The notes below the pieces were generated by a model. It ran no database searches and had not been told where the DNA came from. It saw nothing but the letters and a program-made list of their open reading frames with translations. A stretch of 64,000 nt of DNA, taken from positions 310,001 through 374,000 of the forward strand of contig NZ_JABEQD010000002.1 in the NCBI RefSeq assembly GCF_014174395.1. The letters are read 5' to 3'. Every line of letters begins with the position of its first letter. Position 1 is the first letter of the stretch. Origin of the DNA: Gluconacetobacter aggeris (GTDB lineage: Bacteria > Pseudomonadota > Alphaproteobacteria > Acetobacterales > Acetobacteraceae). This document shows positions 47,401-56,484 of this stretch, piece by piece. The position numbers and the translations under genes were made by a program.

Positions 47401-48909
47401 CTACAGGTCCGCGCCCGCGGCCGAGAGGCCGAACGAGCGCACGATCATCCCCACATCCTCGGCCTGCGCCCCGGCCAGCACATGCTCCAGCGCACAGGCC
47501 TGGGCCAGCGCGGGGTCGCACGCATGCGCCGCCGCAACACGGCCATCGACCATACGAACCCAATACCACACCGCGCCGCGCGGCCCCTCGGCAAAGCCGA
47601 CACCCTCACCGACAGCCTGCTGCCTCCACCCGGCATCCGGCATGCTGCCGGCCGCCGCCCGCAGCAACCGCGCGACGCCGCCCAGCTCCGTCAGCCGCAG
47701 GTCGATGCGCGCCGCCACATCGCCACCGCGCCGCACGCCGCTATCCAGCCATTCGCGCCGATAGCCCGGCACCAGCCGCCGCAGATCCTCCTCGCGCGCC
47801 GACGCCCGGCCCACGACGCCCCCCACGCCCAGCGCCCGCGCCGCCGACTGGTCCAGCACGCCCACGCCGGCAATGCGCGCCTCCAGCCCCGGCCACCCCC
47901 GACAACGCACCAGCGCGGCCCGGCCGGCCTCCAGCAGGTCCGCCACCCGGCCGCCGATGGCAACGGCCACGTCATCCATCGCCGGATCGCCCGCCCCTCC
48001 GGGGCAAACCCGATCCATCAGCAGCCGATGGCCACCGATCCGGCCGCACTGCTCCAGGATCGCCTCGCGCAGCCGCTCGCATTCCGCCGCCAGGGTCGCC
48101 CCTCCGGCCGCCCGCGCCACGCGCGACAGATCATGCAGATGCGTCGCCGCCCGCTCGATTTCCGCCAGCAGCACGCGCGTACGCACGGTGGCGGCATCGG
48201 CAGTCTGCCCCGTCGCCGCCTCGATCGCCCGGCACAGCGCCGATTGATGGGCGACCGACGCCCCGGCGACGGCCCGCCCGGCCAACCGCACCGCACCATC
48301 GGCATCCAGCCCCGCCAGCCGGGCCACCACCCCACGATGCGCATAGCCCAGCCGCCATTCCGCCTGTCCGACCACGCCCCCGCCATCCACCGCCAGACGC
48401 AGATGGGCCGGCGCATGGTGCCCGCCATCGGCCGGCCCGCTGCCCAGGATCATGCATTCGCCCGGCACCGGCCGAAAATCCGGCGGGTCGGGCGGCCAGG
48501 CAGCCGGCCCCGGACGCGCACTCAGCGGCCAGGTCGCGGTCCACAGCCCATGGTCCAGCCATGGACGCACATCCCGCGCCTCCATCGCCGAAAACCCCCA
48601 CAGATCCTGCACGCAACGCTCGAACGGTGCCGCCGCCGGACGCGCCGGGGACAGGCCCAGATAGCGCCCGCCATAGGGTTCGACGCTCGCCACCAGCGGG
48701 CGCTCGCCCCCCTCCAGGAACAGGGCATGCACATCCCGCCCATTGGCCCACAGGGTCACGAACGGCAGCGGGTCATGCCGCAGCGCCTCGGCCAGATCGT
48801 GCCAGCCTTCCTCCTCCAGCCGGAAGCGCCAGCCGCCGGCTTCAGCCTCCCCGCGCCGGATCAGCGCGGCGGCCGTACGCGGGGCCGGATAGGGCTCGGC
48901 GCGGATCAT
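47401..48909 (-). CDS. Hyf-like large subunit (HycE/NuoC-NuoD type) lacking nickel ligands
   Basis: A 502-residue protein with a NuoC-like N-terminal part (WHDLAEALRHDPLPFVTLWA; FERCVQDLWGF) and a NuoD-like part (GHHAPAHLRLAVDG, AEWRLGYAHRGVVARLAG, ERAATHLHDLSRVA). The nickel-binding CxxC pairs of real [NiFe] hydrogenases are absent: the first site reads DRVCPGGAG and the C-terminal site CDPALAQAC instead of DPCxxC. It therefore resembles energy-converting hydrogenase-related (Ehr) complexes rather than a hydrogenase. ATG 48909 overlaps the previous stop (ATGA). Confidence 0.88.
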   Translation of the reverse strand: MIRAEPYPAPRTAAALIRRGEAEAGGWRFRLEEEGWHDLAEALRHDPLPFVTLWANGRDVHALFLEGGERPLVASVEPYGGRYLGLSPARPAAAPFERCVQDLWGFSAMEARDVRPWLDHGLWTATWPLSARPGPAAWPPDPPDFRPVPGECMILGSGPADGGHHAPAHLRLAVDGGGVVGQAEWRLGYAHRGVVARLAGLDADGAVRLAGRAVAGASVAHQSALCRAIEAATGQTADAATVRTRVLLAEIERAATHLHDLSRVARAAGGATLAAECERLREAILEQCGRIGGHRLLMDRVCPGGAGDPAMDDVAVAIGGRVADLLEAGRAALVRCRGWPGLEARIAGVGVLDQSAARALGVGGVVGRASAREEDLRRLVPGYRREWLDSGVRRGGDVAARIDLRLTELGGVARLLRAAAGSMPDAGWRQQAVGEGVGFAEGPRGAVWYWVRMVDGRVAAAHACDPALAQACALEHVLAGAQAEDVGMIVRSFGLSAAGADL

Positions 48910-50072
48910 CGCCACCCTCGCAGCACCAGCACCGCCAGGCCGCCCAGCAGCACGGCGGTCACGCCCCGTCCTAGCCAGCCCATCCGGACCGCGCCACCGA
49001 CGGGCAGCGGACTGCCGACCACCACCCCGACCGCCACCGGCAGCACCAGCATCGGTGCGGCATCGCACAGCGCAACCAGCGTCAGCACCAGCCCCCCGAA
49101 CGGCAGAAACGGCGAATGGACCAAGGGCGCAAGGCTCCCATCCCACGGCCCATGCCGGTCGGGCCCCGCCTGCCGCGCCAGCGGCCCCATCAGCGCGACC
49201 GACAGCAGCAGCGCCACCAACCCCGCCAGACCGGCACCATCACCCGCTCCGGCCGCTACCGCCGCCAGGCCGATCATCAACCCGACCGACAGCCGGCCCC
49301 GCCGCTCCGGGGGCGCCACGCGGATGGAAAGCGCCATCAGCCACAGCGTCACCAGCCCCAGCGCCATCACCCCCATCCGGTCCTGGCCCTGCGCCAGATG
49401 ACGCAGCACCGGGATCGCGGTCATGACCGGCGCCAGGGCCATGGGCGCCACCGCATCCCCGGCCGCCAGCACGACCGGGGCGGCAGGCCCCAGCCCCGCG
49501 ACAGTCCCCAGCCCGACCGTCAGCAACAGCCCCCCCAGCCCCTCCAGCCGTCCCGCCGCGTCGGACGCCGCCAGCAGCGCGGCACCGGGCACGGCCAGCA
49601 GGATGCCGGACAGGCTGAGGCGAAAAAGATCCCACCCCGCCCGTGCCGCGCCACGCGTCACGGCGGTCGCCAGCGCCACCAGCATCGCCACCCCGCCAAC
49701 CGCGACCGCGCCCGACAGCGGATCGGCGCAGGCGGTGGCAACGGCCGCGCCACCGGCCAGCCCATGCATCAGCACGCCCGCCCCCCGCCGTCCCGGCGCC
49801 ATGTCGGCCGACAGACAGGCCAGGAACAGCGCCAGCAGCGGCAGCGGCAGCAGAAGTCCCAACGCGCCGGGCGGCGCGGCAAAGGGCGTCCCCGGCCAGA
49901 CGCTCCGCAACGCCACCGCCAGGGCAGCCAGCCCCAGCCCGACCGCCGACAGCCCCACCCCCGCCGCGCGCGCCGAGGCCGGCGAGCAGGCCGCCAGCAC
50001 CCCCATCGACAGGAACGGCCAGCACAGCGCCAGCGGCATCAGCACCGGCAGCGAAACAGGCGGAATGCTCAC
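48906..50072 (-). CDS. Hyf-like proton-channel subunit (HyfF/NuoN-like, shortened)
   Basis: A 388-residue polytopic membrane protein. GTG 50072 overlaps the upstream stop (GTGA). More than ten hydrophobic segments, with LTVGLGTVAGLGPAAPVVLAAGDAV matching the 'fG.kaGl.P.h.WLp.Ah' region of antiporter-like subunits. Several charged positions of proton-pumping relatives are replaced by small residues in my reading. It is shorter than typical HyfF (about 526), so it may have lost terminal helices. Confidence 0.75.
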   Translation of the reverse strand: MSIPPVSLPVLMPLALCWPFLSMGVLAACSPASARAAGVGLSAVGLGLAALAVALRSVWPGTPFAAPPGALGLLLPLPLLALFLACLSADMAPGRRGAGVLMHGLAGGAAVATACADPLSGAVAVGGVAMLVALATAVTRGAARAGWDLFRLSLSGILLAVPGAALLAASDAAGRLEGLGGLLLTVGLGTVAGLGPAAPVVLAAGDAVAPMALAPVMTAIPVLRHLAQGQDRMGVMALGLVTLWLMALSIRVAPPERRGRLSVGLMIGLAAVAAGAGDGAGLAGLVALLLSVALMGPLARQAGPDRHGPWDGSLAPLVHSPFLPFGGLVLTLVALCDAAPMLVLPVAVGVVVGSPLPVGGAVRMGWLGRGVTAVLLGGLAVLVLRGWR

Positions 50073-50623
50073 GTCAACTCCCGCCCCCAGGCGATCCGGC
50101 GCAGGCAGACAAAGGCCACCACCAGCAGCGCCGCCTGCAATGCCACAGCCCCCGCCAGCACCGCGCCCCGCCCGGCCAGGCCGGCGAGCAGCATCAATCC
50201 GTTCAGGGCCGCCGCCAGCCCCGCGCACTGCCCCACCACCGAACGGCGGACCGCGGCAGCCAGCACACCGCACAGAATGGCCACCAGCGCCGCAATCAGG
50301 TCCGGCCGCGTCACGACGTCGATCAGGCCGCGCGGCACCGCCAGAACCGCCAGGATCGTCAGCATCAGGCCACCGCCCACTCCTGATATCCGCTCCGCCG
50401 GCACCGGCGGCCGATCCTCCAGCCGCGCCAGCCCCCAGACCAGCGGCGCCGTCCCCGCCACCACGAACAGGGCCGCCAGACAGGGACGCACCGGTGCCTC
50501 GACATCCAGCGCCGCCGCCAGCAATGTCAGCACCACCAGCCCGGCCTGCCAGGGCAACGCCCAGCGCAGGCCCGACAGCACGACCGAGGCGGCAATCAGC
50601 AGGCCGGGAAGCGGCGACCCCAT
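50069..50623 (-). CDS. Hyf-like HyfE/NuoK-type membrane subunit
   Basis: A 184-residue membrane protein of five or six helices (LLIASVV-type start, AGLVVLTLLAAALDV, CLAALFVVAGTAPLVWGLA, GGLMLTILAVLAVPRGL, AVALQAALLVVAFVCL). The order and size match HyfE. AGGAGG lies seven bases before ATG 50623, supporting that start inside the end of the previous gene (TGA overlap). Similarity is at topology level only. Confidence 0.72.
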   Translation of the reverse strand: MGSPLPGLLIAASVVLSGLRWALPWQAGLVVLTLLAAALDVEAPVRPCLAALFVVAGTAPLVWGLARLEDRPPVPAERISGVGGGLMLTILAVLAVPRGLIDVVTRPDLIAALVAILCGVLAAAVRRSVVGQCAGLAAALNGLMLLAGLAGRGAVLAGAVALQAALLVVAFVCLRRIAWGRELT

Positions 50624-51576
50624 CACGCGACCTCCTGATCCGCGAACAGCACCACGACCGCCAGCGCCGCGAACAGCAGCGCCAGCACCAGCCGGCCGCG
50701 CACCGCGCGCGCCGAGCCCATCACGACCACCCGCGCGGCGACGATGCCGGCACAGATCCCCCCCGTCCGCGCCAGCCACGCCACGACGGCGCCGGGCAGC
50801 GACGCGGCCGCCGGCAACTGCGCCCCGGCCTCCGGCATCGCCAGCCCACCCGGCCAGGCCAGATCCCCCGCCAGCGTAACCCAGGCGATCAGCCCCAGAT
50901 CCCGCGCCAGTTCCATGGCAGCACGGCCGCGTCCGCCCAGATCGACCATCATGTCCGCCGCGCGCGCCTCATCGCCGGGGCCGATATCCGGCCCGGCCAG
51001 CAGCAGGGCGACGGCCAGCAACATCGCCGACACCCGCCCGCCCCCCGGATCGGGGTCGCGCAGCCGCCCCAGCAGGGCATCGATCCCCCCATGCCCGGTC
51101 GCCATGACCGCCGCCGCCACCGCCAGCGGAAAGACCGCCTGCATCGCCGCCAGGGCGCCCACACCTCCGGCCGACGCCAATCCGGCCCGTGCGCCGCCCG
51201 GCGCCAACGCCGCCAGCAATGGCAGCAGGCGCGCCAGGACCAGCAGCCCCGAGACCGTCAGCAGGTCCGAAAGCCCGCCTCCCGGCAGACCGAGCACGAA
51301 GGACGGCACCAGCGCACAGGCGGCCAGCGCGGTTGCCAGCGCCATCGCCGGCGCAATCTCGGCCACGCCGGCAGCGCGCACCCCATGCCGGCGCGCGCAG
51401 GACCGGATCAGCCGCCAGCGCGTCAGCACCGGGACACGCTCGGCACCGCCCGCCCAGGCCATGCCGGCCGCCAGCAGCCCCCGTGCCAGCGGCGCACAGG
51501 CGACCATCAGCACCAGATGCACCGCCAGCAGCACGCATCCCACGATCCCTGCCGACATCATCGCCCACGACACCAT
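50623..51576 (-). CDS. Hyf-like HyfC/NuoH-type membrane subunit
   Basis: A 317-residue polytopic protein. It begins MVSWAMMSAGIVGCVLLAVH, and near the middle has DLLTVSGLLVLARLLPLLAAL. A cytoplasmic loop with GPDIGPGDEARAADMMVDLGGRGRAAMELARDL corresponds to the conserved E-rich quinone-site loop of NuoH/HyfC. ATG 51576 overlaps the HyfB-like stop by one base (TGATG). Length matches HyfC (about 320). Confidence 0.8.
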   Translation of the reverse strand: MVSWAMMSAGIVGCVLLAVHLVLMVACAPLARGLLAAGMAWAGGAERVPVLTRWRLIRSCARRHGVRAAGVAEIAPAMALATALAACALVPSFVLGLPGGGLSDLLTVSGLLVLARLLPLLAALAPGGARAGLASAGGVGALAAMQAVFPLAVAAAVMATGHGGIDALLGRLRDPDPGGGRVSAMLLAVALLLAGPDIGPGDEARAADMMVDLGGRGRAAMELARDLGLIAWVTLAGDLAWPGGLAMPEAGAQLPAAASLPGAVVAWLARTGGICAGIVAARVVVMGSARAVRGRLVLALLFAALAVVVLFADQEVA

Positions 51577-53345
51577 CACGAATGGCCCCACATCCGGACC
51601 AGCGCCGCCACGGCCAGCCACAGCAGCACCAGCCCCATGGCATGGCGCGACGCCCAGGCCACGCCCCCCTCCGTCACCGCCAGCATGCGGCGACCCGCAT
51701 TCCGTACCCGGCGCGCCATCCGCCATGCGAGGCGCCGCAAAGGTACCCCTCCCCCCAGGCCCCACGCCAGCGCACCGGCAAACTGCGCCGGCCCGGCCTG
51801 CGCCGCCGGCTCGCCGAACGGCATCCAGGGCGGCGAAGGGGGAGCCCCCTCGGTCCAGGCCGCCACCGGGCGCGACGCCACCGTGCCGGCCAGACGCGAC
51901 AATGCCAGCACCCCGGCTCCCGCCAGCCCCAACAGCGCCACAATGCCGATCGGATACAGCACCCCGCCGCCACCCGGCGCCGCCAGAGCCAGCCAGTCCG
52001 GCCGCGCACCCGACGGAATCGTCCCGCGCAGGCCGGCAATGTCCCACCCCGCGCCGCGCGTCAGCCACAGCCAGATTCCGGGCACGAGCACCATGACCGC
52101 ACTCCCCCCCAGGCACGCGGCCGGTGCCGCCAGCCTTCCCGTCGCGGGGTCGGTCGCCCCGGCAGCACGCGGCGTGCGCGGCCGGCCCAGGACCAGGCAG
52201 GATAACAGGCGCACCGCCGCCAGGATCAACAGCCCGCATACCAGCCCGACCCCGGCCAGCGATGCCAGCAGCGGCATCGCGCCGGCCAATCCTTCGGCAC
52301 GCGGCAGCGCCAGCAACGACTGTACCAGCAGCCACGCCACCGCAAACCCGCCCGACGGCGGCAGGGCGCACACCCCGGCCAGCGCCAGGGCCAGCATGCC
52401 CGACGTCCTCGGCATCAGGGCCGCCAGCCCCCCGGCGCGCATCAGCCCCAGCGAACCCGCCGCCTCGGCAATCCGCGCCAAGGTCAGGATCGCGGCCAGA
52501 AACGCCAACCCGACCCCACCCATCAGCAGCATCAGGGCACGGAACGCCCCCAGCGCCAGCAAGGGCAGGTCATCCGCCCGCCCGGTCACCACCAGCCCGA
52601 CCAGCAGCAGCGCCAGGCCACCCCAGCCCCCCAGCATGCCGGCCATCACACGGCCCGCATCGCGCGCGCCCAGGGCGCGTCCACACGCCACCAGCGCCAA
52701 CATCAACCCCACAGCGACCAGCGCGCCTCCCCAGAAGGCGCCGACCGCTCCCCCAGGCCAGTCAACCAGCATGCGCACGGCAAGGCAGAGCCCGGCCACC
52801 ATTCCCGCCAGATGCGCGACCCCGACAGGCGCGCCATGCCGCGCGCCAGACAGCGGCCGCAGCGACAGCCCCATCAGCGCCGCGGCCGCCACCAGTGCCG
52901 GAACCGGCAGCACGATCAGCCGCCAGCCGCCCGACCCCGCCAGCAGGGCGGTCGCCACCGCCACCCCGACACTCCCCCAGCCCACCACGGCACGCGGCAC
53001 GGCACCCCGGCTCCGCAGAAGCGGCAACAAGGCCGCAGCGCCGATCGCAAACAGAAGGGGATTGCCGGTGCCCACCGTCAGCGCCGCGCCGGCCAGCACC
53101 GGCGTCCGCTCGCCCGAGGCCAGGCCGGCCACCGACAGGATCAGCACGAACGGCAAGGACAGCGCATCGACGCGCAACAGGGCCATCGCCCCCGCTTCCG
53201 GAACCGTCGCCGGGCCCGGAGGCAGGACGGCCATCGCCAGTGCCAGCACAAGGGCCAGCCCCCACCCCGCGCGGGCCGCCTGCGGCACCGCGAACCGGGG
53301 CATCAGGCCGTCCAGCAGCAGCACCGACAACACAAGCACAAGCAT
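51576..53345 (-). CDS. Hyf-like HyfB/NuoL-type antiporter subunit
   Basis: A 589-residue protein with about fourteen membrane segments, first gene of a six-gene operon. ALALAGVCALPPSGGFAVAWLL matches the conserved 'LalaGlPP.nGF.seWl' of antiporter-like subunits. The stretch usually written H.FFKALLF reads GAFRALML, so the discontinuous-helix Lys is Arg and the His is absent. Loss of such residues would weaken proton pumping. No HyfA, HyfD or ferredoxin-like HyfH/NuoI gene is present in the cluster. Confidence 0.8.
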   Translation of the reverse strand: MLVLVLSVLLLDGLMPRFAVPQAARAGWGLALVLALAMAVLPPGPATVPEAGAMALLRVDALSLPFVLILSVAGLASGERTPVLAGAALTVGTGNPLLFAIGAAALLPLLRSRGAVPRAVVGWGSVGVAVATALLAGSGGWRLIVLPVPALVAAAALMGLSLRPLSGARHGAPVGVAHLAGMVAGLCLAVRMLVDWPGGAVGAFWGGALVAVGLMLALVACGRALGARDAGRVMAGMLGGWGGLALLLVGLVVTGRADDLPLLALGAFRALMLLMGGVGLAFLAAILTLARIAEAAGSLGLMRAGGLAALMPRTSGMLALALAGVCALPPSGGFAVAWLLVQSLLALPRAEGLAGAMPLLASLAGVGLVCGLLILAAVRLLSCLVLGRPRTPRAAGATDPATGRLAAPAACLGGSAVMVLVPGIWLWLTRGAGWDIAGLRGTIPSGARPDWLALAAPGGGGVLYPIGIVALLGLAGAGVLALSRLAGTVASRPVAAWTEGAPPSPPWMPFGEPAAQAGPAQFAGALAWGLGGGVPLRRLAWRMARRVRNAGRRMLAVTEGGVAWASRHAMGLVLLWLAVAALVRMWGHS

Positions 53346-53415
53346 GAGAAACAGCGGCAGGATGGCCCCATCCCCGAATCACGGGTCCGATCGAACCGCC
53401 ATCAAACCACGCCGC

Positions 53416-54270
53416 TCAGATCATGGCGAGGGGGACCTTGCGTCGCGGCGGCGGGATCGACCGGTCGATCGCCGCCAGATCCTCCGATGTCAGCACCAGC
53501 TCGGCGGCCGCCACGTTCTCGCGCTGGTGCTGCGGGCTGCCCGCCTTGGGAATTGCCAGCATGCCCGGCTGCCGCAGCACCCAGGCCAGCGCCACCTGGG
53601 CGGGCGTCGCCGGCCCCAGGCTGGTCTCGTGCCGACCCGCGATCCGCTTCAGTACCGGCTGGTGCAGCAGGTCCCCGCCCTGTCCCAGCGGGGAATAGGC
53701 CATGGTCACGATCGACCGGCGCCGGTCCGCCTCCAGCAGATCGAATTCCACCCCGCGATAATCCAGGCTGTAGAGGATCTGGTTGGCCGCACAGGGATCG
53801 GGCGAGGCGACGCGCGCCAGCTCATCCAGATCCCCGACATCGAAATTCGATACGCCCCAAGCACCGATCAGCCCTTCCCGCTTCAGCCGCTCGAAGGCCC
53901 CGATCGTCTCGCCCAGCGGCACGGCCCCCCGCCAGTGCAACAGGTACAGATCGATCCGATCGGTGCCCAGCCGCCGAAGCGACGCCCGGCAACTGGTCGC
54001 CACCCCGGCGCGCGAGGCATTGGACGGCAGCACCTTCGTGACAAGAAAGACCTCATCCCGCCGGCCGGCGATCGCCTCGCCCACCAGCCGCTCCGACCGC
54101 CCGCCCCCGTACGTCTCGGCGGTATCGACCACCCGCAACCCCAGATCCAGGCCCAGCCGCAGGCTGGCGATCTCCTGCATCCGGCGCTCGGCACTGTCGC
54201 CCAGCGCCCAGGTCCCCATGCCCAGCGCCGGCACGCGCACACCCCCCGGAAACATGACGGAATTGACCAT
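53416..54270 (-). CDS. Aldo/keto reductase
   Basis: A 284-residue NADPH-dependent oxidoreductase with an (alpha/beta)8 barrel. The catalytic tetrad is visible: Asp and Tyr in VVDTAETYGGGRSE, Lys in FLVTKVLPSNAS and His in YLLHWRG. NADPH-binding AIPKAGSPQHQREN near the C-terminus replaces the usual IPKS. The preferred substrate cannot be stated; sugar or ketone reduction is likely. ATG 54270 gives the family N-terminus. Confidence 0.94.
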   Translation of the reverse strand: MVNSVMFPGGVRVPALGMGTWALGDSAERRMQEIASLRLGLDLGLRVVDTAETYGGGRSERLVGEAIAGRRDEVFLVTKVLPSNASRAGVATSCRASLRRLGTDRIDLYLLHWRGAVPLGETIGAFERLKREGLIGAWGVSNFDVGDLDELARVASPDPCAANQILYSLDYRGVEFDLLEADRRRSIVTMAYSPLGQGGDLLHQPVLKRIAGRHETSLGPATPAQVALAWVLRQPGMLAIPKAGSPQHQRENVAAAELVLTSEDLAAIDRSIPPPRRKVPLAMI

Positions 54271-54334
54271 GCCGCGCGGTCCTCCTCACAGATTCTGTGC
54301 TGCCATGCGCGAAAGCCACCCTCAAAGTCCGACC

Positions 54335-54367
54335 GCGCGTCGGATCGCCACCGGCGCGCATCTGCGG
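54335..54367. repeat. Dispersed intergenic palindromic repeat, copy C
   Basis: A 33-bp element (GCGCGTCGGATCGCCACC-GGCGCGCATCTGCGG) starting seven bases past the holC stop, upstream of the aldo/keto reductase gene. It is the closest match to copies A (12564) and B (43748) and keeps the same orientation relative to the preceding stop codon. Confidence 0.6.
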
Positions 54368-54373
54368 TCAGGC

Positions 54374-54823
54374 TCAGCGCGCCCCTCGGGTCCATCCTTT
54401 CGCCTGCTGCCGCCAGTAGGCAAGCGTGTGTCCGGCCTCGCGGGCACTGGTCCACCGCCGGCGGGCCGCTTCCACGGCTTCCGGGTCGCCCCCATCGAAC
54501 AGGTCGAACACCCGCTCGAACGCGGCCGCGTCCGGACAGTTCACCCCGTCGATCAGGAACAGGTAGGTCGCCCCGTTCGGCACATCGTCCCCAGCCGTCA
54601 GCCAGATGGGCTGCAACGGCCCGTGCCCCATCGCGGCACTGCCATGCGGCAGCCAGACCGGATCGGTAGCACGCCACAGGGCCTCGTCCATCGCCTTGAC
54701 CCGCTGCGCGTCGCCACAGCGCAGCACGGCGCGCCGCCCGGCCTCCAGCGTCCGGCCCAGCAGGGCCGGCAGCGCCTGGTCGACGCTGGTCCGCGTCAGG
54801 TGATAGAAGCCGATTTCCGCCAT
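54374..54823 (-). CDS. holC: DNA polymerase III chi subunit
   Basis: A 149-residue clamp-loader accessory protein that links the polymerase III holoenzyme to single-strand binding protein. It opens MAEIGFYHLTRTSVDQALPALLGRTL, then RAVLRCGDAQRVKAMDEALW, PIWLTAGDDVPNGATYLFLIDG, all typical of chi. ATG 54823 is chosen because it begins that sequence. It sits directly downstream of pepA, as in many proteobacteria, and is followed by a repeat. Confidence 0.94.
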   Translation of the reverse strand: MAEIGFYHLTRTSVDQALPALLGRTLEAGRRAVLRCGDAQRVKAMDEALWRATDPVWLPHGSAAMGHGPLQPIWLTAGDDVPNGATYLFLIDGVNCPDAAAFERVFDLFDGGDPEAVEAARRRWTSAREAGHTLAYWRQQAKGWTRGAR

Positions 54824-54842
54824 GGCGCGCCGCGATCCCGCC

Positions 54843-56312
54843 TCAGCCCTCGTGGTTTTCCCGCACGAAGCGTTCCAGCAGACGCACGCCGAAGCCCGTG
54901 GCCCCCTTGGGCGTGCAATGCACGGTCTTCCGGGCCCAGGCGGTGCCGGCAATGTCCAGATGCGCCCACGGCACCTGATTGACGAAATGTTCCAGGAACT
55001 TGGCCGCCGTGATCGACCCGCCCGGCCGCCCGCCGACATTCTTGAAATCCGCGATGTCCGAGCGCAGCGCGTCGCGATAGGCATCGGACAGCGGCATGCG
55101 CCACAGAAGCTCGCCCGTCTCCTCGCCCGCCGCGGCCAGCCGCCCGGCCAGCGCGTCATCGTTCGAGAACAGGCCGGCATATTCATGCCCCAGCCCGACG
55201 ACGATCGCGCCCGTCAGCGTAGCCAGATCGACCATCAGGCGCGGCTTGAACCGCTCCTGCACGTACCACAGCACGTCGGCCAGCACGAGCCGCCCCTCGG
55301 CATCGGTATTGATCACCTCGACCGTCTGGCCGGAATAGGTCCGCACCACATCGCCCGGCCGCTGGGCATTGCCGGCCAGCATGTTCTCCACCAGCCCGAC
55401 CGCGCCCACGACATTGACCCGCGCCTTGCGGCCGGCCAGCGCCGCCATCAGCCCTACCACGGCGGCCGCGCCGGCCATGTCGGTCTTCATCTCCTCCATG
55501 CCCGCCGCCGGCTTGATCGAGATCCCGCCGGAATCGAAGGTCACGCCCTTTCCGATAAAGGCCAGCGGCGCGGAATCATCGCCGGCGCCGTTCCAGCGCA
55601 TCAGCACCGTGCGCGGCGGGGCATCGCTGGCCTGCGCCACCCCCAGCAGCGCGCCGAAGCCCAACTCGGCCATCGCATCCCGATCCAGGATCTCGACCGC
55701 TACCCCCAGTTCGCGCAGCGCCTCGATCCGGGTCGCGAATTCGGGCGGACGCAGGACGTTCGCCGGCTCGCTGACCAGGTCGCGCGCCAGATAGACACCC
55801 CGCGCCACGGCGGACAGGTCCGCCCACGCCGCCTCCGCCTGGGCGGCGGCCGGGGTCAGGATCGTGATCTCCGCCAGCCGCCAGCGCGCATCCTCGGGCA
55901 GGCGGGTATGGTAGCTGTCGAAGCGAAAGGCGGCGAGCGTCGCACCCTGGGCGACATGGGCCACCAGCGCGGGCAGCACGCCATCGGCTGCGATCCGCGC
56001 CGCAGCGGCCAGCTTGCCCAGCGCCGTGACGGCGGCGCCGGCCGCGTTCTCGACGGTGCGGGCCCCGATCTCGGCCAGCTTGCCCAGCCCGACCAGCAGA
56101 ATACGGTCGAATCCGCCGCCGGGAGCCAGCAACATGCAGGTCCGGCCGGCACCGAACGTGAACGACGCGGCCCCGACCGCGCGCTCCAGCGCGCCGCCGG
56201 TCGCCCGATCGGCAGCAAGATAGGTGGCCGGACGTGGCCCGTCCTCGGGCACCAGAATGGCCAGGACGCCATCGGCGGGAAGGACGGCATCGGAAAAACC
56301 GGTCTGCAACAT
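54843..56312 (-). CDS. pepA: Leucyl aminopeptidase
   Basis: A 489-residue family M17 zinc aminopeptidase that removes N-terminal residues from cytosolic peptides. Metal and catalytic motifs: FIGKGVTFDSGGISIKPAAG, EEMKTDMAGAAAV and the signature NTDAEGRLVLADVL. The N-terminal domain is weakly conserved. ATG 56312 (MLQTGFSDAVLP) is favoured over ATG 56399 because of length and sequence. The gene is divergent from cysQ, 172 bases apart. Confidence 0.97.
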   Translation of the reverse strand: MLQTGFSDAVLPADGVLAILVPEDGPRPATYLAADRATGGALERAVGAASFTFGAGRTCMLLAPGGGFDRILLVGLGKLAEIGARTVENAAGAAVTALGKLAAAARIAADGVLPALVAHVAQGATLAAFRFDSYHTRLPEDARWRLAEITILTPAAAQAEAAWADLSAVARGVYLARDLVSEPANVLRPPEFATRIEALRELGVAVEILDRDAMAELGFGALLGVAQASDAPPRTVLMRWNGAGDDSAPLAFIGKGVTFDSGGISIKPAAGMEEMKTDMAGAAAVVGLMAALAGRKARVNVVGAVGLVENMLAGNAQRPGDVVRTYSGQTVEVINTDAEGRLVLADVLWYVQERFKPRLMVDLATLTGAIVVGLGHEYAGLFSNDDALAGRLAAAGEETGELLWRMPLSDAYRDALRSDIADFKNVGGRPGGSITAAKFLEHFVNQVPWAHLDIAGTAWARKTVHCTPKGATGFGVRLLERFVRENHEG

Positions 56313-56484
56313 GGCGCTGATACTCCGCAACGATCGGTCGGTCAGGGTCGCGCCCCGGACCCTGGAACAGGTACGGCAGCATGCCGCATGCGGGCGCATC
56401 TGTCCAAAGCCGGCCCGCCGAACCCCCGAAGATTCGAGAAAGGCGCATGACGCGCGGCCGCGAGTAAGCTAATTCCATGAACCC

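Noticed and set aside
47401-48909. Functional [NiFe] hydrogenase large subunit
   Set aside because: Both CxxC nickel-binding pairs are missing, so a hydrogenase call is not supported despite overall similarity.
49423-54669. Very long open frame on the plus strand (1,748 codons) opposite the Hyf-like genes
   Set aside because: It is antisense to six genes with clear families and membrane topology, and its translation is Pro/Arg/Ser-rich as expected of a shadow frame in GC-rich DNA.
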